Below are positions 1-12,796 of a stretch of 64,000 bases of DNA, one piece after another. The stretch is from Edaphochlamys debaryana (lineage: Eukaryota; Chlorophyta; Chlorophyceae; Chlamydomonadales): positions 372,001-436,000 of the forward strand of contig JAEHOE010000076.1 in the NCBI GenBank assembly GCA_016858145.1, read 5' to 3'. Each line of letters begins with the position of its first letter. Position 1 is the first letter of the stretch. The notes under the pieces are model-generated. The model worked only from the letters and a program-made list of their open reading frames with translations. It searched no databases and had not been told where the DNA came from. A program made the translations under genes and the position numbers.

Positions 1-3000
1 GCCGCGGGCCCGGCCCAGGCCCCCGCCGAACCCGCGGGCGCCCGGGCCCCCGAAGCCGCGCGCCATGGAGGGCGGGAAGGTGAAGCCAGAGTCCTTGGCG
101 GAGGCGGCGGCGCCGCCGACGGCGCCGCCAGCGGCGGCACCTGCCGCCGGGGTAGCGGAGCCGGGGGCGGTGGGTGCTCCCGGGCCGGCCGTGGGGGCAG
201 AGCCGGGCGCGGGCAGTGCGGGGGGCGGGGTCGGTGGCGGCGGCAGGGCGGTGGGGGGCGCCTCGGATGCGTCGCTGATGCCCAGGATGTGGCCCGCGGG
301 GGCGCCGGAGCCCATGCCGGCGGCGGTGGCCTCCACGCGCCACACGGTGGGGCTGGGGGCGCGGAAGCCCTGGGGGTGGGTGGGGAGGGGTGGGGTTGAG
401 GAGGGGATTGAGCAGCGTGCGGTTGGGCAAGGGGGGGGGGGGAAGAAACAGGAGACTCGATGATTGGCTGCCCCTCCCCCCACCATCTCAAAGGAATACC
501 CCCCACACACACCTCCCCCACACCCACCTGTGACACGATGGTGTCCAGCTTCACGTCCCCGTGCAGTACGAGGCACACAGCGCCGTACATGTACAGCCCG
601 TTGCCCGCCCCGGGGTCCTCATCCATGGAAGACGTAGCGTCGGCGTCGCCGCCAGCGTCGCCGCCAAAGTTGAAAGCCTGGAACACGCCACCACCGTCGC
701 CCGCGCCGCCGCCGCCGCCCTGGCCGCCCTGGCCGCCCATCAGCTTGTCCAGGACCGCGCCTAGCGACCGCTGCAGCCAACCGCCGCCGCCGTTGCCGTT
801 GGACGAGCCGGACTGGCCGGACAGCCCGGAATCCGAATCGTCGGAGCCCACCGAGGCCGCGGACAGTCCGGCGCCGGTCTCCGCCGCGCCCCCGCGGCCC
901 TTGCGCTCCCCCTGCCCCTGCCCCTGCCCCTGCGCCTGCCCCTCGGGGGCACTCCACGCGAACATGGCCCTCTGCCGGGAGCGCACGCCCACACTCAGCA
1001 TGCCGCCTGGGGGGGTGGAGGGGGGTTCGGGGCGGGGGGTGAGGTGGGAGGCGGGGTGCAGGGCCAGGTGGGCAGGCGCTGACGCGTGTAGCGAGCACAT
1101 GCGCCCCTCTCCCACCGCCGCGCTGTTCTTCCGGTGCCTTGCCAGCGACCCTGCTCAAGCACACCGCCGTGGCCCTCCAACCACCGCACGCAGCGCCCCT
1201 GCCCCACCCCCCGCACGCCCTCTCCCCCCCCCAAACGCTTCCACAGACCCCCACGCACCCAGCTTGGCCGCCCGTGGGAAGGAGTAGTCCAGGCCCTCGA
1301 GTATGGTGTAGAGCTGGGAGAACCGCGGGTCGGCGAAGAGCAGGAAGGACACGTGCCGGGGCGTGTCGGCGGGGACCCCCACGAACTGGCCCCAGCGCTC
1401 CACGGCGGCGTCTGGGGCAGGGGGGGGAGGGGGGGAGGGGGGGAGGTGAGGAGGTGGGAGGGGGCGGGCGGACTTGAGAGGGTGTGAGTGAGGGGGGGGG
1501 GGCAGCAGCGCGGCTGCGCCCCAGGCTCCGGCCGGAGTGCGGGGCAGCAGACGGCCGCAGGCTGCGCGCTGCTGCCTCGATGCCCTCTTGTGTCCCCCAC
1601 CCCCGCCCTCGCCCCCTCTGCGTGCTCACCCTCCTCGGGCACGGCGCTGCGCAGTGTGTGGAACACGCGGACGTCGGACTGCGGGGGGTGGAGGGGGTGG
1701 AGGGAGGAGGAAGGCGCCCAGGCCCCGTCAGTGGGGCTCCTTACCAGGGCTAGGGCCTGGGCCTGGGTCCGCATTGCTCCGACCACCTCCATCGCCTGAG
1801 CAGCAGCCGTCCTGGGAAGCCTCGCCCGAAGGCCCACCTCCCGGGCGCTGAGCCCCAATCCTTGGCTTGGACCTGGGAGCCCCCGCCCTCCGGCGGATGC
1901 TCGGTGCGCCCGACGCTGTTTACCCCTCGCTACCGCCCCCCCCCCTTGCCCCCACCCTCCTCCACACCTAGATCCCCCTCCCCCTCCCCCCAGGCTCCCA
2001 CCCCCGGCAGCGACGCCAGTGTGAGGCTCAGCGCCGGCTCCCCATCCGCCTCCGTGGTGCCGCCCTTGCCGCCGCCCATCACTCCGAACGCCTGGGGGGG
2101 GCGGGGGGAAGGCGGAGGTGCAGGTTGGCGAGGAAGCAGGTAAGGCCGTGTGGCAGACCAAACCCTAGGTGGAGGACACAACCCTACCTCCCTAGGCCCG
2201 CCTTGCCGCCTCCCAGGTCCCAACTACCCCACCCCCTCTCCTTCCCGCCCCGTCCCCCCCACCGCCACCCACCGAGCATCCGAACACGTGCTTGAGCGAG
2301 GGCAGGCGCTCCCTCAGCAGCGGCACCAGGCGCTCGAAGTCGGGGCCGAAGGAGGCCGTCACAAACACAATGGCCAGCTCGGGGGCAAAGGGGGCGTCAG
2401 CCCCGGAGGAGGAGGAGGCCTCGGCGGGACCGGCAGCGTCCGAGCCCGACCCGTAGCCCGAGCCAGATCCGGATCCAGGGGCCGCCCGCATGGCCTTGCG
2501 GATCTGGGCTATGCACTCGTCCATGGCCACCTGTCGAAGGGGTGGACAGGGGGGAGCCAGGGGACAGGTTTGAAGGTGTTGGGCAACAGGGAGGGCAGCG
2601 CAGGGATGGTTCCAGCCCCGCCGCCCATGCCCAGCTCGGTCCAGTGTGCATGGAGCGGCCCCCTCTCACGCACATGCAAGGGGGCCCGCGTCCCTCACCG
2701 CAACCTGCGCACACGCGCCCGAAACCCAAACCCTCCTTCCCCGCCCGGCGCCCCCGGGCCCCGCCCCACCTCCAGCGTGGACTTGCGGGACAGGTAGCAG
2801 CCCCACTGTATGGGGCCGTCGGGGGTGGGAACCTCGGAGGCCACCCGGGCCTGGGAGGAGGCGTTGTTGCCGCTGGCGAACGCGGGCGCAGGCGGGGGAC
2901 GGCGAGGCGCGCGCAAATGTGCCCGCCCCGGCGCCGGGCCCCCGCCGATCAGTGCCGAGCGAGGCGCGGGGAGCTGTGAGCGCTCGGGTGCGAATTTAGC

Positions 3001-3177
3001 AGCGCCAGCGGCGCCGCTGGGCAGGGCTTTCGCGAGCGATGGCTGGGATGGCAGTCCATGGCGGGGTGCAACGCCAAGCAGCGCGAAAGGCGTCCGCGAT
3101 CTATGTTTGTGGCGTCGTGTCGCTAGGTTCACTGAGCGAGTCCGCTGCCCCGACAAGGCAGCACTGTGACCGGTCAT
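1..3177 (-). CDS. FIST N-domain protein, 3' end beyond window
   Basis: Multi-exon gene on the minus strand, cut by the left window edge. Exons read by eye: 3177-2770, 2530-2273, 2091-2002, 1678-1630, 1411-1259, 1006-528 and 369 to the edge, all with GT-AG borders and matching phase. The FIST N (sensory/signal-transduction) signature lies in exons 2-5: LAIVFVTASFGPDF, the GCS/AFGVMGGG glycine segment, then SFLLFADPRFSQLYTILEGL and YSFPRAAKLGG. Later exons contain a Ser/Gly/Gln-rich insert and AVCLVLHGDVKLDTIV, also FIST-like. FIST domains are thought to bind small ligands; the ligand here is unknown. The first exon is rich in Arg, Ala and Pro and could be an organelle transit peptide (inference). 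The start is the only in-frame ATG in exon 1. FIST_C cannot be assessed because the gene runs off the window. Confidence 0.8.
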
Positions 3178-3611
3178 CAGCGAGGGCTGGCCCCTTCAAG
3201 GGTGAGAGATAGAAAGCAGAGCGCTACTGCATGCAGTTGATGGCGCAGATCGCGCTTTGAACAAGCTCAGAACAGCCTCTCGGCATGCCACGCGCGAGCA
3301 GCTAAACCGGCGCCGTGATGTTCGCTCACTAGTCTGCAGTGCTAGGGGTATGCTACGAGTGACTGGGCTGGGCTTCGCACGGAGTCTCGGGTCTAGATCG
3401 GATGCCGTGCGCGGTAGGGCGTTCAGCGTGCACTCTGGATAGTCCTCGAAGACTTGCGTGGCGCGTGACTATCACACCAACATGCTTTGAGTGGGGGTTC
3501 CAGGGACATTGCGGGGTTGGCCAAGGCGCAGGCGGGTCGACGTGGGGGTGTCGGGGGTGGTCGGGGGTTACGGCGTGTCGGCGGTCCAGCCACAGCAGGC
3601 AGCCTGGGCAC
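3178..3611. other. Intergenic, 5' flank of the FIST gene
   Basis: No convincing coding signal. GC content is lower than in the neighbouring genes. It lies between the FIST start and the LINE-like fragment and probably holds the FIST promoter. I see no clear TATA box. Confidence 0.5.
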
Positions 3612-4036
3612 GGACGCCGATATCTATACGCGACAAGGGAGAATGGGAATCGCCTCGGGGTGCTGAACCGTGGACGTGTGTTGGTGTCAGCTGAGTTTTG
3701 GGGAGCGCTTCACTCTTTTGCTGCGCTCAGGCCACCAAGTGGCTGGGAGACAATACCGGCGGACCACCCTTTCCTGCGAGTCTCAGGTGGCAGATTGACT
3801 GTGCAGGAGCCCCCAGGCGTCCTGGCCTTGATTGACGATGATTAAAGGCACAGCGGAATTAGTGGAATAGTACTGAGGGGGGCTCTACGGGCCCGACCCT
3901 AGCAACGTGGTGTGACGACCGAAAGTCAGTCACGTTGCGTGGGTGTCGGTGTGCAGGTGGCACACCCAGTAGGTGGCGCTCTCGCTCAACCCCTCCCCTT
4001 CTGGAGGCGGTTCCTGCTGTAACCATCGCATCCTGG
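3612..4036 (+). mobile_element. 5'-truncated LINE-like retrotransposon, copy 1
   Basis: Almost identical to 36102-36527 (copy 3). The match begins abruptly at GGACGCCGATATC, inside the element's ORF. It covers the last ~76 codons (RRYLYATRENGNRLGVLNRG, ending LALIDDD), a TAA stop at 3843-3845, and a 190-bp 3' tail ending CATCCTGG. TGTAA sits at 4018-4022, 14 nt before that end, where an algal poly(A) signal should be. A variable 5' break with a fixed 3' end is the pattern left by target-primed reverse transcription. No poly(A) tail is visible. Confidence 0.75.
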
Positions 4037-4816
4037 GCAGCCAGGCACCGGGCCCAGTAGCCCCAGGGACCGATGCGGGCAAGTAACTCGCAAGAGGGGA
4101 GCCTCCCCTCGCGCGCTGTGCTCCCCGCTCCCACCCCCCTCTTCACTGCCAAGCCCCAGGGACCGCTGCTGGACACGGCCCTACCCCCCGCCTGCTCCCC
4201 TCGCCGAGAGCAGAGGCATGCGCAGAGGGGCATCAGTGGCAGCCTCCGTCACTTCTGCTTAGGGCAAGTGGAAGCGCACACGCGACGGGGCTGCAGCGGC
4301 CCACGGGTCACGGAGCGCCGGCATTGGCCCAACCCGCCACAGCAGCCCGAGCAGACGTCCCCTATCATGCGCGAAGCGATTCCGACTCCGAGTACATCCC
4401 TGCGACCGGTAGCGAGGGCCAAGGGGCGACTCCTCAAAGCTCGCCAGCATCTTTACCAGCAAGCGCTTTGCTCCAGTGCAGCACAACAGGCCTAGGTGCC
4501 CGCCGGTGCAGCTGTGATGCCACCTTGCTGCCCACCGCGCATCCCCTGCGAGCCCCGGCGCCGAGAGCAGCCCGTGAGCCCCGGCCGCCGCGGCTGCCGC
4601 AGCGGCCGCAGCCCCCCGCCCCCGCACCCCCGGGCCGCACAGCCCCTGGCTCCGCCGCAGACACCCCAGGTGGGCCCAGCAGCAGCGGTGGGCGCCGGCG
4701 CGGGAGGGCGTTCCGCCGTGTAGCGCCCGTGAGGGGCACCGCGCAGTGTCCCTGCCGCGGCTGCTGAGGGCTGCTGCGCGGCCAGCACGCTCGTGCGGCT
4801 GGTGCCCGTCAGAGCC
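4037..4816. other. Intergenic, upstream of the coiled-coil gene
   Basis: GC-rich spacer with several open frames on both strands, none with recognisable domains or a convincing splice pattern. Probably 5' flank or 5' UTR of the next gene. Confidence 0.4.
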
Positions 4817-7800
4817 ATGCTGCGGCCGGCTGCGTGCCTGGCAGCGGGGGCGGTGCTGAGAGCGCTTGGCCCCGGGCCCTCCGCCGGCGCTGGGCCCGGG
4901 TCTGGCTGGCGGCCCTCAACCCCCGCGCCCCTGCCCCTGCCGCCGCCCTCGCCCGGCCCCCCACAGGAGGGGAGCGCGGCGGCACTCCGGCGCGCGGGAG
5001 CCTGCGCCGAGCGGGCCCCCGCCCAAGGCACCGGCACCGGCACAGCCCCAGAGGCCCAAGCGATGAGCCGTGACAGCCTTCCCTCCACCGACCCGCCCTC
5101 CGCACGGGTCGAGCTGCCTCCCACTTCGGGCCACGGCCTCAGCAGCCACCCCCTGGCGGGACCGCTCATCACCCCGGCGCCCTCCTCCGCCGGCAGCGTC
5201 TCGCGAGGCAGCACCCGTGGAAGCAACGGCGGCTGGGTCACTGCCGCCGAGGGTTGGTCTGCGCCAGTTACAGAGGCCCTCGCTGAGCCGCCCTCCGCTG
5301 CCGACTTTGGGCGCCTGCGTGGCTCCCTGGCGATGCTGATGGGCGGCACGCAGGGGTCGGCGGGGGCCAGCAGCGGCAGCAGTGTCACCGCGCCTCCGCT
5401 ACCCCCGCAGCAGCCTCCGGCACCTCCGCCGCCGCCACTTGAGCGGCTGAGCCACCCGCAAACCTACAGCCGCCCGTACCCGCAGGCAGCGCCGCTGCCG
5501 GCCTCTTGGGGGGCCGACGGCGCAGGTCAGATCGCGGCGCAGGCCCTGGCTCTGGACGCAGAGACGGCGGAGGCGGAGGCGGAGGCAGCGCGCAGGGGCC
5601 GCCCGCGGGCGGGCCTTGCCGCCACTGCCGCTGGCATGGCTGCTGGCGCGGCTCTGTACGCGGCCGGTGCCGCCAGCGCTGGCGGCGCGGCTGCCCCTGA
5701 CGGCAACCGCAGCGCGCCCTTGGTAGGCCTTGGCGCTCGACCGTCAACGCCTCCAGCGCCGAACAACGCCACCGCAGCTACGCCTCCACCGTCTACACCC
5801 CCTGATGGCACCCTGCCATACAGCGCCGCTCCAGGCCTCCTCCGCCAAGGCGGGCGCCACGCCGCAGCCCCACACGCCCCTCCGCCCGAGGAGCCACGTG
5901 CAGGCAGGCCCCCCGCCGCCCCTGCGCCAGCTGAACTGCACAGCAGCGACCACGCGGCCGCCGACCATGGTGCCATCCCCAGCGCGGGTGCCGCCGCCGC
6001 AGCAGACGCCGCCGCCGTCAGCGGCGTAGCGTTACCCTCCAGCGCTCACCCCCTGCAGCCGCCGACCGTCGGGGCCACCGATGCGGCCGCGGGGCCAGCA
6101 AACCACCACCCCAGCCGGCGGGACGGTCGCAGAGCAGCGAGCCCCGGCCCCGGCCCCGGCGGCGCCGTTGCCCCCAGCGACAACTTCTTCGTGGGCCTGG
6201 GCCAGATCGCAACGGCGGCCGCCACCACGGCGGAGGCGCCGAGTGGGCAGCCGGCGGCCCCAGCTGCGCCCCTATCGCCGGCGCATGGGGCAGACGCGGG
6301 CAACACGGGCCCCAGCTGGCTGCCGTGCTGGGTGTTCAAGCTCACCGGCGGCAGCCGAGCGGACAGGGCCTCCACCGCAACAACTTCCGCTGCCGCTCCC
6401 GCCGCCGCGCCGGCCGCATCGCGCGAGGAACGGCCCGAGCCGCCGCCAACCGGCGCCGCCCCCCGGAAGCCCTGGAACCCCCGGGACGGCCAGCAGGAGG
6501 TGGAGTTCCGCTTCGTGCAGCGGGACAGGGATGGCTTCACGGATGTTTCAAGGCCCCCACCCCCACCGCCCAGCCTGGGCGGGGCAGCGGCGATACGCGG
6601 GGCCGGGGCTGGGCCGCTCCCCGGCACTTCTCCAGGCGGCACGGCCCAGCCCCTACTGCAGCCGCTGCAGTCCCCGGCCCCGGTGCAGCGCCTGCCGCCA
6701 CAGCCGGCGCTGCAGGGCTGGGCCGCCACCCCAGCGTGGGCGGCTGCGGCTGCGCAGGAGGCCCGCGTCGCAGCAGCGGAGGCGCGGGCGGCGGCCGCCG
6801 AGGCGCAGGCGGCGCAGTTGCGGTCGCAGCTGGACACCCTGCAGCGGGAGCGGGCGGAGCTGTTTGCGCTGGAGGAGGAGGCGCAGGCGCTCCGGGCCGA
6901 GGCCGAGGCTGAGCAGAGGGAGGTGGCTGCGCGGGAGCGCCTGCGGTGGACCGAGGAGCAGGTGCGGCTGGGAGGAAGGGTGAGGGTGCGGATGGGAGTA
7001 AATGGCGGGCCACTGCACGGGCCCATCCCAGTCCGCCCCATCTCTGCTGTGCTTGGCCCCCACCTCCACCCCCCACCCCCATGCCTACCCGCAGCTGGCC
7101 CAGGCCCTGGACGAGGCCCTGCAGCTGAGGGTTGGTAGGGAGCGGGGGGCTGTTGGTCGGGGCGGGGAGCCAGCCTCTCTGCCAGACCGGGGATGCCCTC
7201 GCGACGGCTGCGGTCCTATCAGTGCTAAGCCCGCGGCCCCTTCCCACCACTCCGCCCTCGCTGCCCTGTGCCGCAGGCCGCCTGGGAGCAGACGGCGGCC
7301 GCCCTGGAGGCAAGCGGGCGAGGGATGGGAAGGGCAGCGGGGCAGGCAGGGCGACTTTGCCCAAACTCCAAACCCCAAGGCACCCTTGCCGTCGAAGTCT
7401 CCGTACTCACCACCACCCGTACGTGTCCTGCCTGAACTACCCATCCCCGCCCCGTAGGAGCAGCGCACCGCTCAGGCCTCCCTGCTCCACACCCTGGCGG
7501 CGGCGCAGGCGGAGGCCGAGGAGCTGCGCGGGGAGGTGGAGGCCCTGGCGGAGCGCCTCAGCGGCGCGGTGGGTGGCGGATTGCGCCAAAACCCTCGCTG
7601 CGCATCTCGCCTGTTCTTCCAGGCTGAGCTCCTCAGCTGCACCCGACGTCCTGCGCCTTCTCCCCTTCTGCTCCTCCTCCTCCCCCCCAGAACCAGGAGC
7701 TGGATGCGACCCAGATGGACCTGGAGGAGGCCCAGGCGCAGCTGCGCAGGCTGCGGGCGGCAGCCGGCAAGGCCGCAGCCGGGAGCAGTCCAGGCGCTGG

Positions 7801-10603
7801 CGTCCGCGGCGCCCCCACGCCGGCGGCCCCCGAGGACCCGCGCGACCCGCCCCCTTGTGTGCCGCTGGAGGCCGCCCGGCTGCGCCCCGGGGCGGACCCC
7901 GAGGTGGGGTTCGGCGGCGGGGAGCTGAGGGACCTCCGCTTCGAGCTGCGGATGGAGCTGGACGCAGCGGTGAGGGCTGGCTGGGGGTTGGTTTCTCGAA
8001 TGGGCGCTTGGCAAGCACTGACTGCATGGACGCGCCCCACCGATCGTTGGCTTCCGCCAGTCTGCCTCCGCTTCACTGCCGTCCACCCCTTCACCCCGAC
8101 CGCCCCCTCACCCCAGGTGACCGCGCTCCTCCGCTCACCGGCCGCCCAAGAGCTGGCCGCCCGCAGCGCCGCCGCCGCCCTCGCCCCCCTCGCCCCCACC
8201 GGCGCCGGCCCCGCCGAGTCCACCCCGCTTACGCCCCCGCCTCCGCCCCCGCCCCCGGCCCTGCTCCGTGCCGCCCTGGGGCAGCCGCTGCTGTCCTGTC
8301 TGGCGGCCGCCGTGTGGCCCGACCCCACCGCCTGGCTGCTGGCGCCCGGTGCGGCCGCCGCAGCCGCCCAGGCCCTGCTCGTGCAGGCCCCACCCACCTC
8401 GGCTCCCACGCCCTCCTCCTCTTCCTCCTCCCTGTCGTCATCTTCCGTTGCTTCCTCCTCATCCTCCTCGTCCTCTGCTGCGGCAGGCCCCGCCACCAGC
8501 CCGCTCCTGCCCCCCGAGCTGCGCAACACACTGGCGCTGGCCCGCGCCGCCGCTGCCCGCACCCTGTACGGCACCGCCAAGCCCCTACTGGCGGCGGCGG
8601 CCGGAGCGGGCGGCAGCGGCGGAGGCGGCGGCCCTGGCGGCGAGACAGCCCAGGCCGTGGCGGCGGCGGTGGAGGGCGTGGCGGCGGGGCTGGCAACGGC
8701 TCTGGCGGCGGAGGCGGAGGGGCACGGGCTGGAGCTGCAGGTCGGGTCCGCGCCTATGGCAAAGGCGCTCAGGGGCCTGGCGCGGGCGGCGCTGCGGCTG
8801 GGGCTGTGGGCGGCGGCCGCTCACCCGCTGCTGCGCCTCGTGGTGTCGGGGCCCGGCCATGGCCTCGCAGAGGCGGGGCCGCAGGCGCTGGTGCCGGAGC
8901 GGCACACTGCGTTTAGCCGCATCCCCCTGCCACCGCCGCCTCCACCGCCCGCTGCTGCGGCCAGCAACGGGCCGAGCCGCAAGGGCGGGAAGAAGCAGCC
9001 GACCGCTCCGCAGCCCTCCGCGCCCAGCGCAGCTGCGGCCAACGGCGCCGGAGGCGAGGTGGTGCTGTTCTGCACCTGCCCCGGGGCGGTGTACGACACG
9101 CGGGGCTGGGCGGGTGGCTGGGCACCGGGCGTCCCCGAGGGCTGCCGAGTGGCCGTGAAGGAGGACGTGGTGGTGGCAGCTGTGGTGGCGACGGCGGCGG
9201 CCCGCGAGGAGACCCCGGCAGTTCAGGCCGTGCAGCCCCAACCCCAGCCCCAGGCCCAGCCCCAGCCCCAGCCCCAGCCGCAGCCCCAGCCTCGGGGCAA
9301 GCAGGAGTTGCAGCTGGAGGGGTCAGCGGCTGCGGCGCCGGCGGCTGCTCCCCAGAGCGCCCCGCCCACGCCGCCGCGGATGGAGCGCTCCGGGGGCTCC
9401 GGGGCGCTGCCGCCGCCCATGCCCTCGCCCATCCCCCAGCCCTGGCAAGAGCGGGAGGCGGGCGGCGCGGCGCCTGCTGCGGCAACCATGCAGGCCGTGC
9501 AGGCGGAGGGGGCGGGTGAGCCTGTGAGTGGCGACGGGTGCGCTGCGGCCGACGCCCCGGCCGCTACCCCCAGCGCCGATCGCTGCCTGCAGCCCACCAC
9601 GGCCTGCCCTGCCACCCCGATGCCCCCACCCGGGTCAGCATCCTCCGGAGCTGCGGCCGGTGCGACGTCAGGCCCCGCTCCGGCGGCACTGCCGGCGCCC
9701 TTTCCCCCGCTGGCGGCCGCTGCAGGGCCGCCCGCGCCCGCATCCGCACCCTGCCCTGCGCCGCCAAGCCCTGACCCCACCTCAGTCGCAGTCACAGGGC
9801 CGCAGACCGATGGCCGGCGCAGCCGCAGCCGCAGCCGCAGCCGCAACCACAGCCGCGGCGCCCTCAGTGCCACCAGCAGTGCCACCAGCAGTGCCACCAG
9901 CAGCAGCAGCGGCGACAGCGGCAGCAGCAGCGGCAGTAGCAAGGGCAGGGGCAGTAGCAGCGGCGGACGTAGCAGCGGCAGCGGCAGTGGCAGCTCCAGC
10001 TCTACCGGGATCAGCGCTGACCCCAGCGGCAGCAGCGGAGCGAGCGACCACAGCCGGGGCTGCCACGACCCTGTGGCGGCGGCGCCTGGCAGCGGCTCTG
10101 GGTCTCCTGCGGCCCCCGGCGGCGGGGTGGCGGCACGGGCAGGGTCCCCAGCAGCCGCGGCCGGGGGTCCGAGCGGAGGGCCTGCCGCGGGCGCGGGCGC
10201 GAAGCGGAGCTGGGTGGCAGTGGCAGGCGGCTGCACCCAGCAGCCGCAAGCCCCTGCTCCAGCCGCTCCTCGTCCCGCCGCCATGCAGCCACGGCCAACG
10301 GCTAGCGCCCCGGAGGGCACGGACAACCCTCCCGCCGCCCGGGCCGGTTCCCGCGGGCCCCCTCTGCCGCCCCCAACGGCCCCCACCGCACCACCGCTGC
10401 GAGCGCCGCCCGGGGCCGTCACGCAGGGGGCGGTGGGGGAGGCGGGGCCCGGCGGCGCACGGCCCGGGGGCGCCCCTCACGCCGCCAGGGGATACCTGGG
10501 GGCCGCCCAGCGCGGCGGTGAGAAGGCCAAGTCCTCGGGTCCGCAGCCGCCGGCGGGTGCGGCGCAGGCTGGAGCACAGCGCGTCTCGGCGCGAGAGGCG
10601 TAG
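4817..10603 (+). CDS. Large coiled-coil, low-complexity protein of unknown function
   Basis: Six exons: 4817-6979, 7095-7130, 7277-7309, 7458-7568, 7691-7969 and 8117-10603. All introns are phase 0 and the product is about 1,702 residues. The start is the first ATG in frame (MLRPAACLAAGA); an earlier GTG at 4793 was not used. The N-terminal ~640 residues are Ala/Pro/Gly-rich and probably disordered. A coiled coil follows (AAEARAAAAEAQAAQLRSQL and on through exons 2-5). The middle of exon 6 is the most ordered part: helical Ala/Leu segments from ~8120 to 8900, then VVLFCTCPGAVYDTRGW. After that come PQ repeats (~9235-9295), an RS run (~9815-9860), poly-Ser and an acidic-poor tail. The third intron has a GC donor (GAG|GCAAGC at 7310). 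I recognise no family. The phase agreement across five introns makes the gene itself credible. Confidence 0.7.
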
Positions 10604-11082
10604 GCGAACGGGGGCCGGGAGTGGGGACGAGGCCGGGAGGGGGGTGTTGTGCCTGCATTGGGGAGAAGCGTGGGTATTGCACCAACGGGGAAGAAGACTG
10701 CAGGGTACGCGTGAAGGGAAATCGGAGCCAGGTCACATTAGCAGGGCCAGTGGAGTGGGTATCGACTAGTGTTCGTGTTAGAAGAGCGGTGGAGATTTGC
10801 AGAAAGGCATCCCTACCGGCCCAGCCCGGAATGGTGATCGAGCCCGAGTGATGGTCATATCCAAGACCCGATAGACCAGTGAAGCTGAAACAGGCAGGTT
10901 GCTGTGTTGGGAACCGTGAGCGGTCATGCAAACGTACTTCCCCATGCATAACCGCACGCGCCATCCGCACCTGATTGCAAGGGCCCCCCCCCATGCCCCC
11001 CTCCCACCTGGGGGGACACGCCACCCGCCGGCATGCCCAGACACGGGCCGCCCAGCAGCTCCGCGCCTGCACTCCTCAGGCC
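10604..11082. other. Convergent 3' intergenic spacer
   Basis: Lies between two genes that converge (stop at 10603 on +, stop at 11083 on -). Presumably both 3' UTRs. No other feature seen. Confidence 0.5.
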
Positions 11083-11966
11083 TCAGCCCTCGCCACCGCC
11101 CAGCAGCCGCGCCGCCACCGCCTCCACAATGGCCCCCGGCTCGGGGAAGAGCTCGTCCCGCTCGGCCTCCCCCTCCTCCCCACCGCCATCCCCCCCCTTG
11201 AACTCCGCCAGCACCTCCCCCGGCTCCACCGCCAGTGCCGCCAGCTGCGAGGCCAGCAGCGCGGGCGGCATGAAGTGCCCCCTGCGTGCGGCCAGGCGGG
11301 AGGCCAGGACGGCGCGGGAGGGGCGCAGCAGCACGAAGCCCACACGGCCGTAGGGGCGGCCGGGCCCCGGGGCGTGAGTGGACGGGGCGGAGGGTGGCGG
11401 GGCGGGGTCGGGGGCTCCGAAGGCCAGGACGCGGCGGTAGGAGGGCTTGAGGGCTGCAGGGTTGGAGGAGGTGGAGGTGAGGGGCATGAGAGGGCCCGAG
11501 GGTTTAGGGGGTCGTCCGTCCGCAAGGCCCTGGCCGGTGGCCGCCCTTCCCCCCCCCGACCCCGACCCGGCCCCCGCTCCCCCCACCCCCCCCCCACCCG
11601 AGCAGGACACCACCAGGCGGTCGCCGAAGTCGAGGGCCTGCAGCGGGCAGCCGGCAGGCCAAGGGCACGGGGCGATGAGGGGGTCAAAGGTGCTCGCGGG
11701 TCCAGCGACCGATCAAGCCCATCGCGGCTGGTGATCGCTGAGCTCACCTCGCGAATGCGGGCATGTATCGCCAGCAGCCAGGGCAGGCGGTCCTCGTCGG
11801 TGAGCGGCACGCCCGAAGCCATCTTGTCAATGTTCGCTTGCGGATGCAGCGCGTCTCCTTCGAGGAAGGGACATCCTAGTCGCATGGCGAGCAGCTGACC
11901 CACCGTGGACTTTCCGCAGCCGCTGGGGCCCATGGCCACGACCACCAGGATGTCGGCGTCGGCCAT
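11083..11966 (-). CDS. Gluconokinase
   Basis: Three exons: 11966-11748, 11637-11598 and 11453-11083, giving 209 residues. The enzyme phosphorylates D-gluconate to 6-phosphogluconate with ATP, feeding the pentose-phosphate pathway. Family hallmarks: the P-loop GPSGCGKS at residues 13-20; then FLEGDALHPQANIDKMASG and LTDEDRLPWL, the gluconate-binding block; CSALKPSYRR across the last intron; and GFVLLRPSR, LAARRGHFMP and LLASQLAALAVEP. The ATG at 11966 gives a start right at the fold, so the protein is probably cytosolic. A GTG at 11978 is in frame but is not needed. An acidic Gly/Glu insert near the C-terminus is unusual for the family but does not break a motif. Confidence 0.93.
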
Positions 11967-12796
11967 GGATGGGTGCACAGCCCAGAGCGGGGGAGAGCTC
12001 CAGCTAGAAAGCTAGGGGCAGCAGCTGCTGCTCCTATTCCCATTCCGAGCGCCGTGTGCGTGTCACGGTGGACTGGCCAGTAGGCACAATGCAGCGGGGC
12101 CAGCACGAATGCGGTACGGCCTGTACGGGTGTGTACATGCAGGCAGCTAGTGCGGACCCGCCTGTGCGCAGATCAATGCTTCACCCGCCCGCACATTACA
12201 CAAACTGTGCATCCTACAGGTTAAGGACTCAGTCGACTCACTCTGGCCTGCCAGCACAAAGGAATTCCCGCTGGACTTGAGGAACCCGCCTTTCTCACAC
12301 TCCACAACCGGCCAGGTCCTCAGCGGCAAAATGCGCACCACACCGTAGCCAGGAGTCTCGTCCTTTGCGGCTAGCACACGCACGACGCGCTAGGCCCCTC
12401 ACCTCAGCCCCCCACGCGTCCTCGGTCCTCCTGCCGCCACGATGTCATGCTCGACCATCCCGCTCGCAACAACCCGCGAGACATGCATCCGTTCCCCGGC
12501 GGTGACCCATACCACTCCGCAAGCCACCTCACCCAGGCATCGCCACGCCCCTGCGTCGCAATGGATTTCCCCATTCCCCAGGGGGGTCCCATATCCGAGG
12601 CCTCATCAGGCGGCCGGCGCTCTGCGCACCACGGCTACATGCCATGCACACTCTTACGCAAGCGGTAGCACCCTCGCCCACGGCCTTCCCCCGGAGCCGA
12701 CCCGCACTTGTCCCAACGACCCCCCACCCCCACCCCTCTTCTCAGCCCCCCACCAACGTCAGCCCCCCGCCCCTCCCCGCCTTTCCGCCCCCCCCC
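11967..12796. other. Intergenic between gluconokinase and BolA genes
   Basis: About 830 bp with lower GC than the genes. Should contain the gluconokinase promoter (right of 11966) and the 3' UTR of the BolA-like gene. No RNA gene, repeat or domain-bearing ORF was recognised. Confidence 0.45.

Noticed and set aside
4492..5388. Long open frame on the minus strand opposite the coiled-coil gene
   Set aside because: Frames stay open in GC-rich DNA. The plus strand has phase-consistent introns and coiled coil; the minus frame has no domain.
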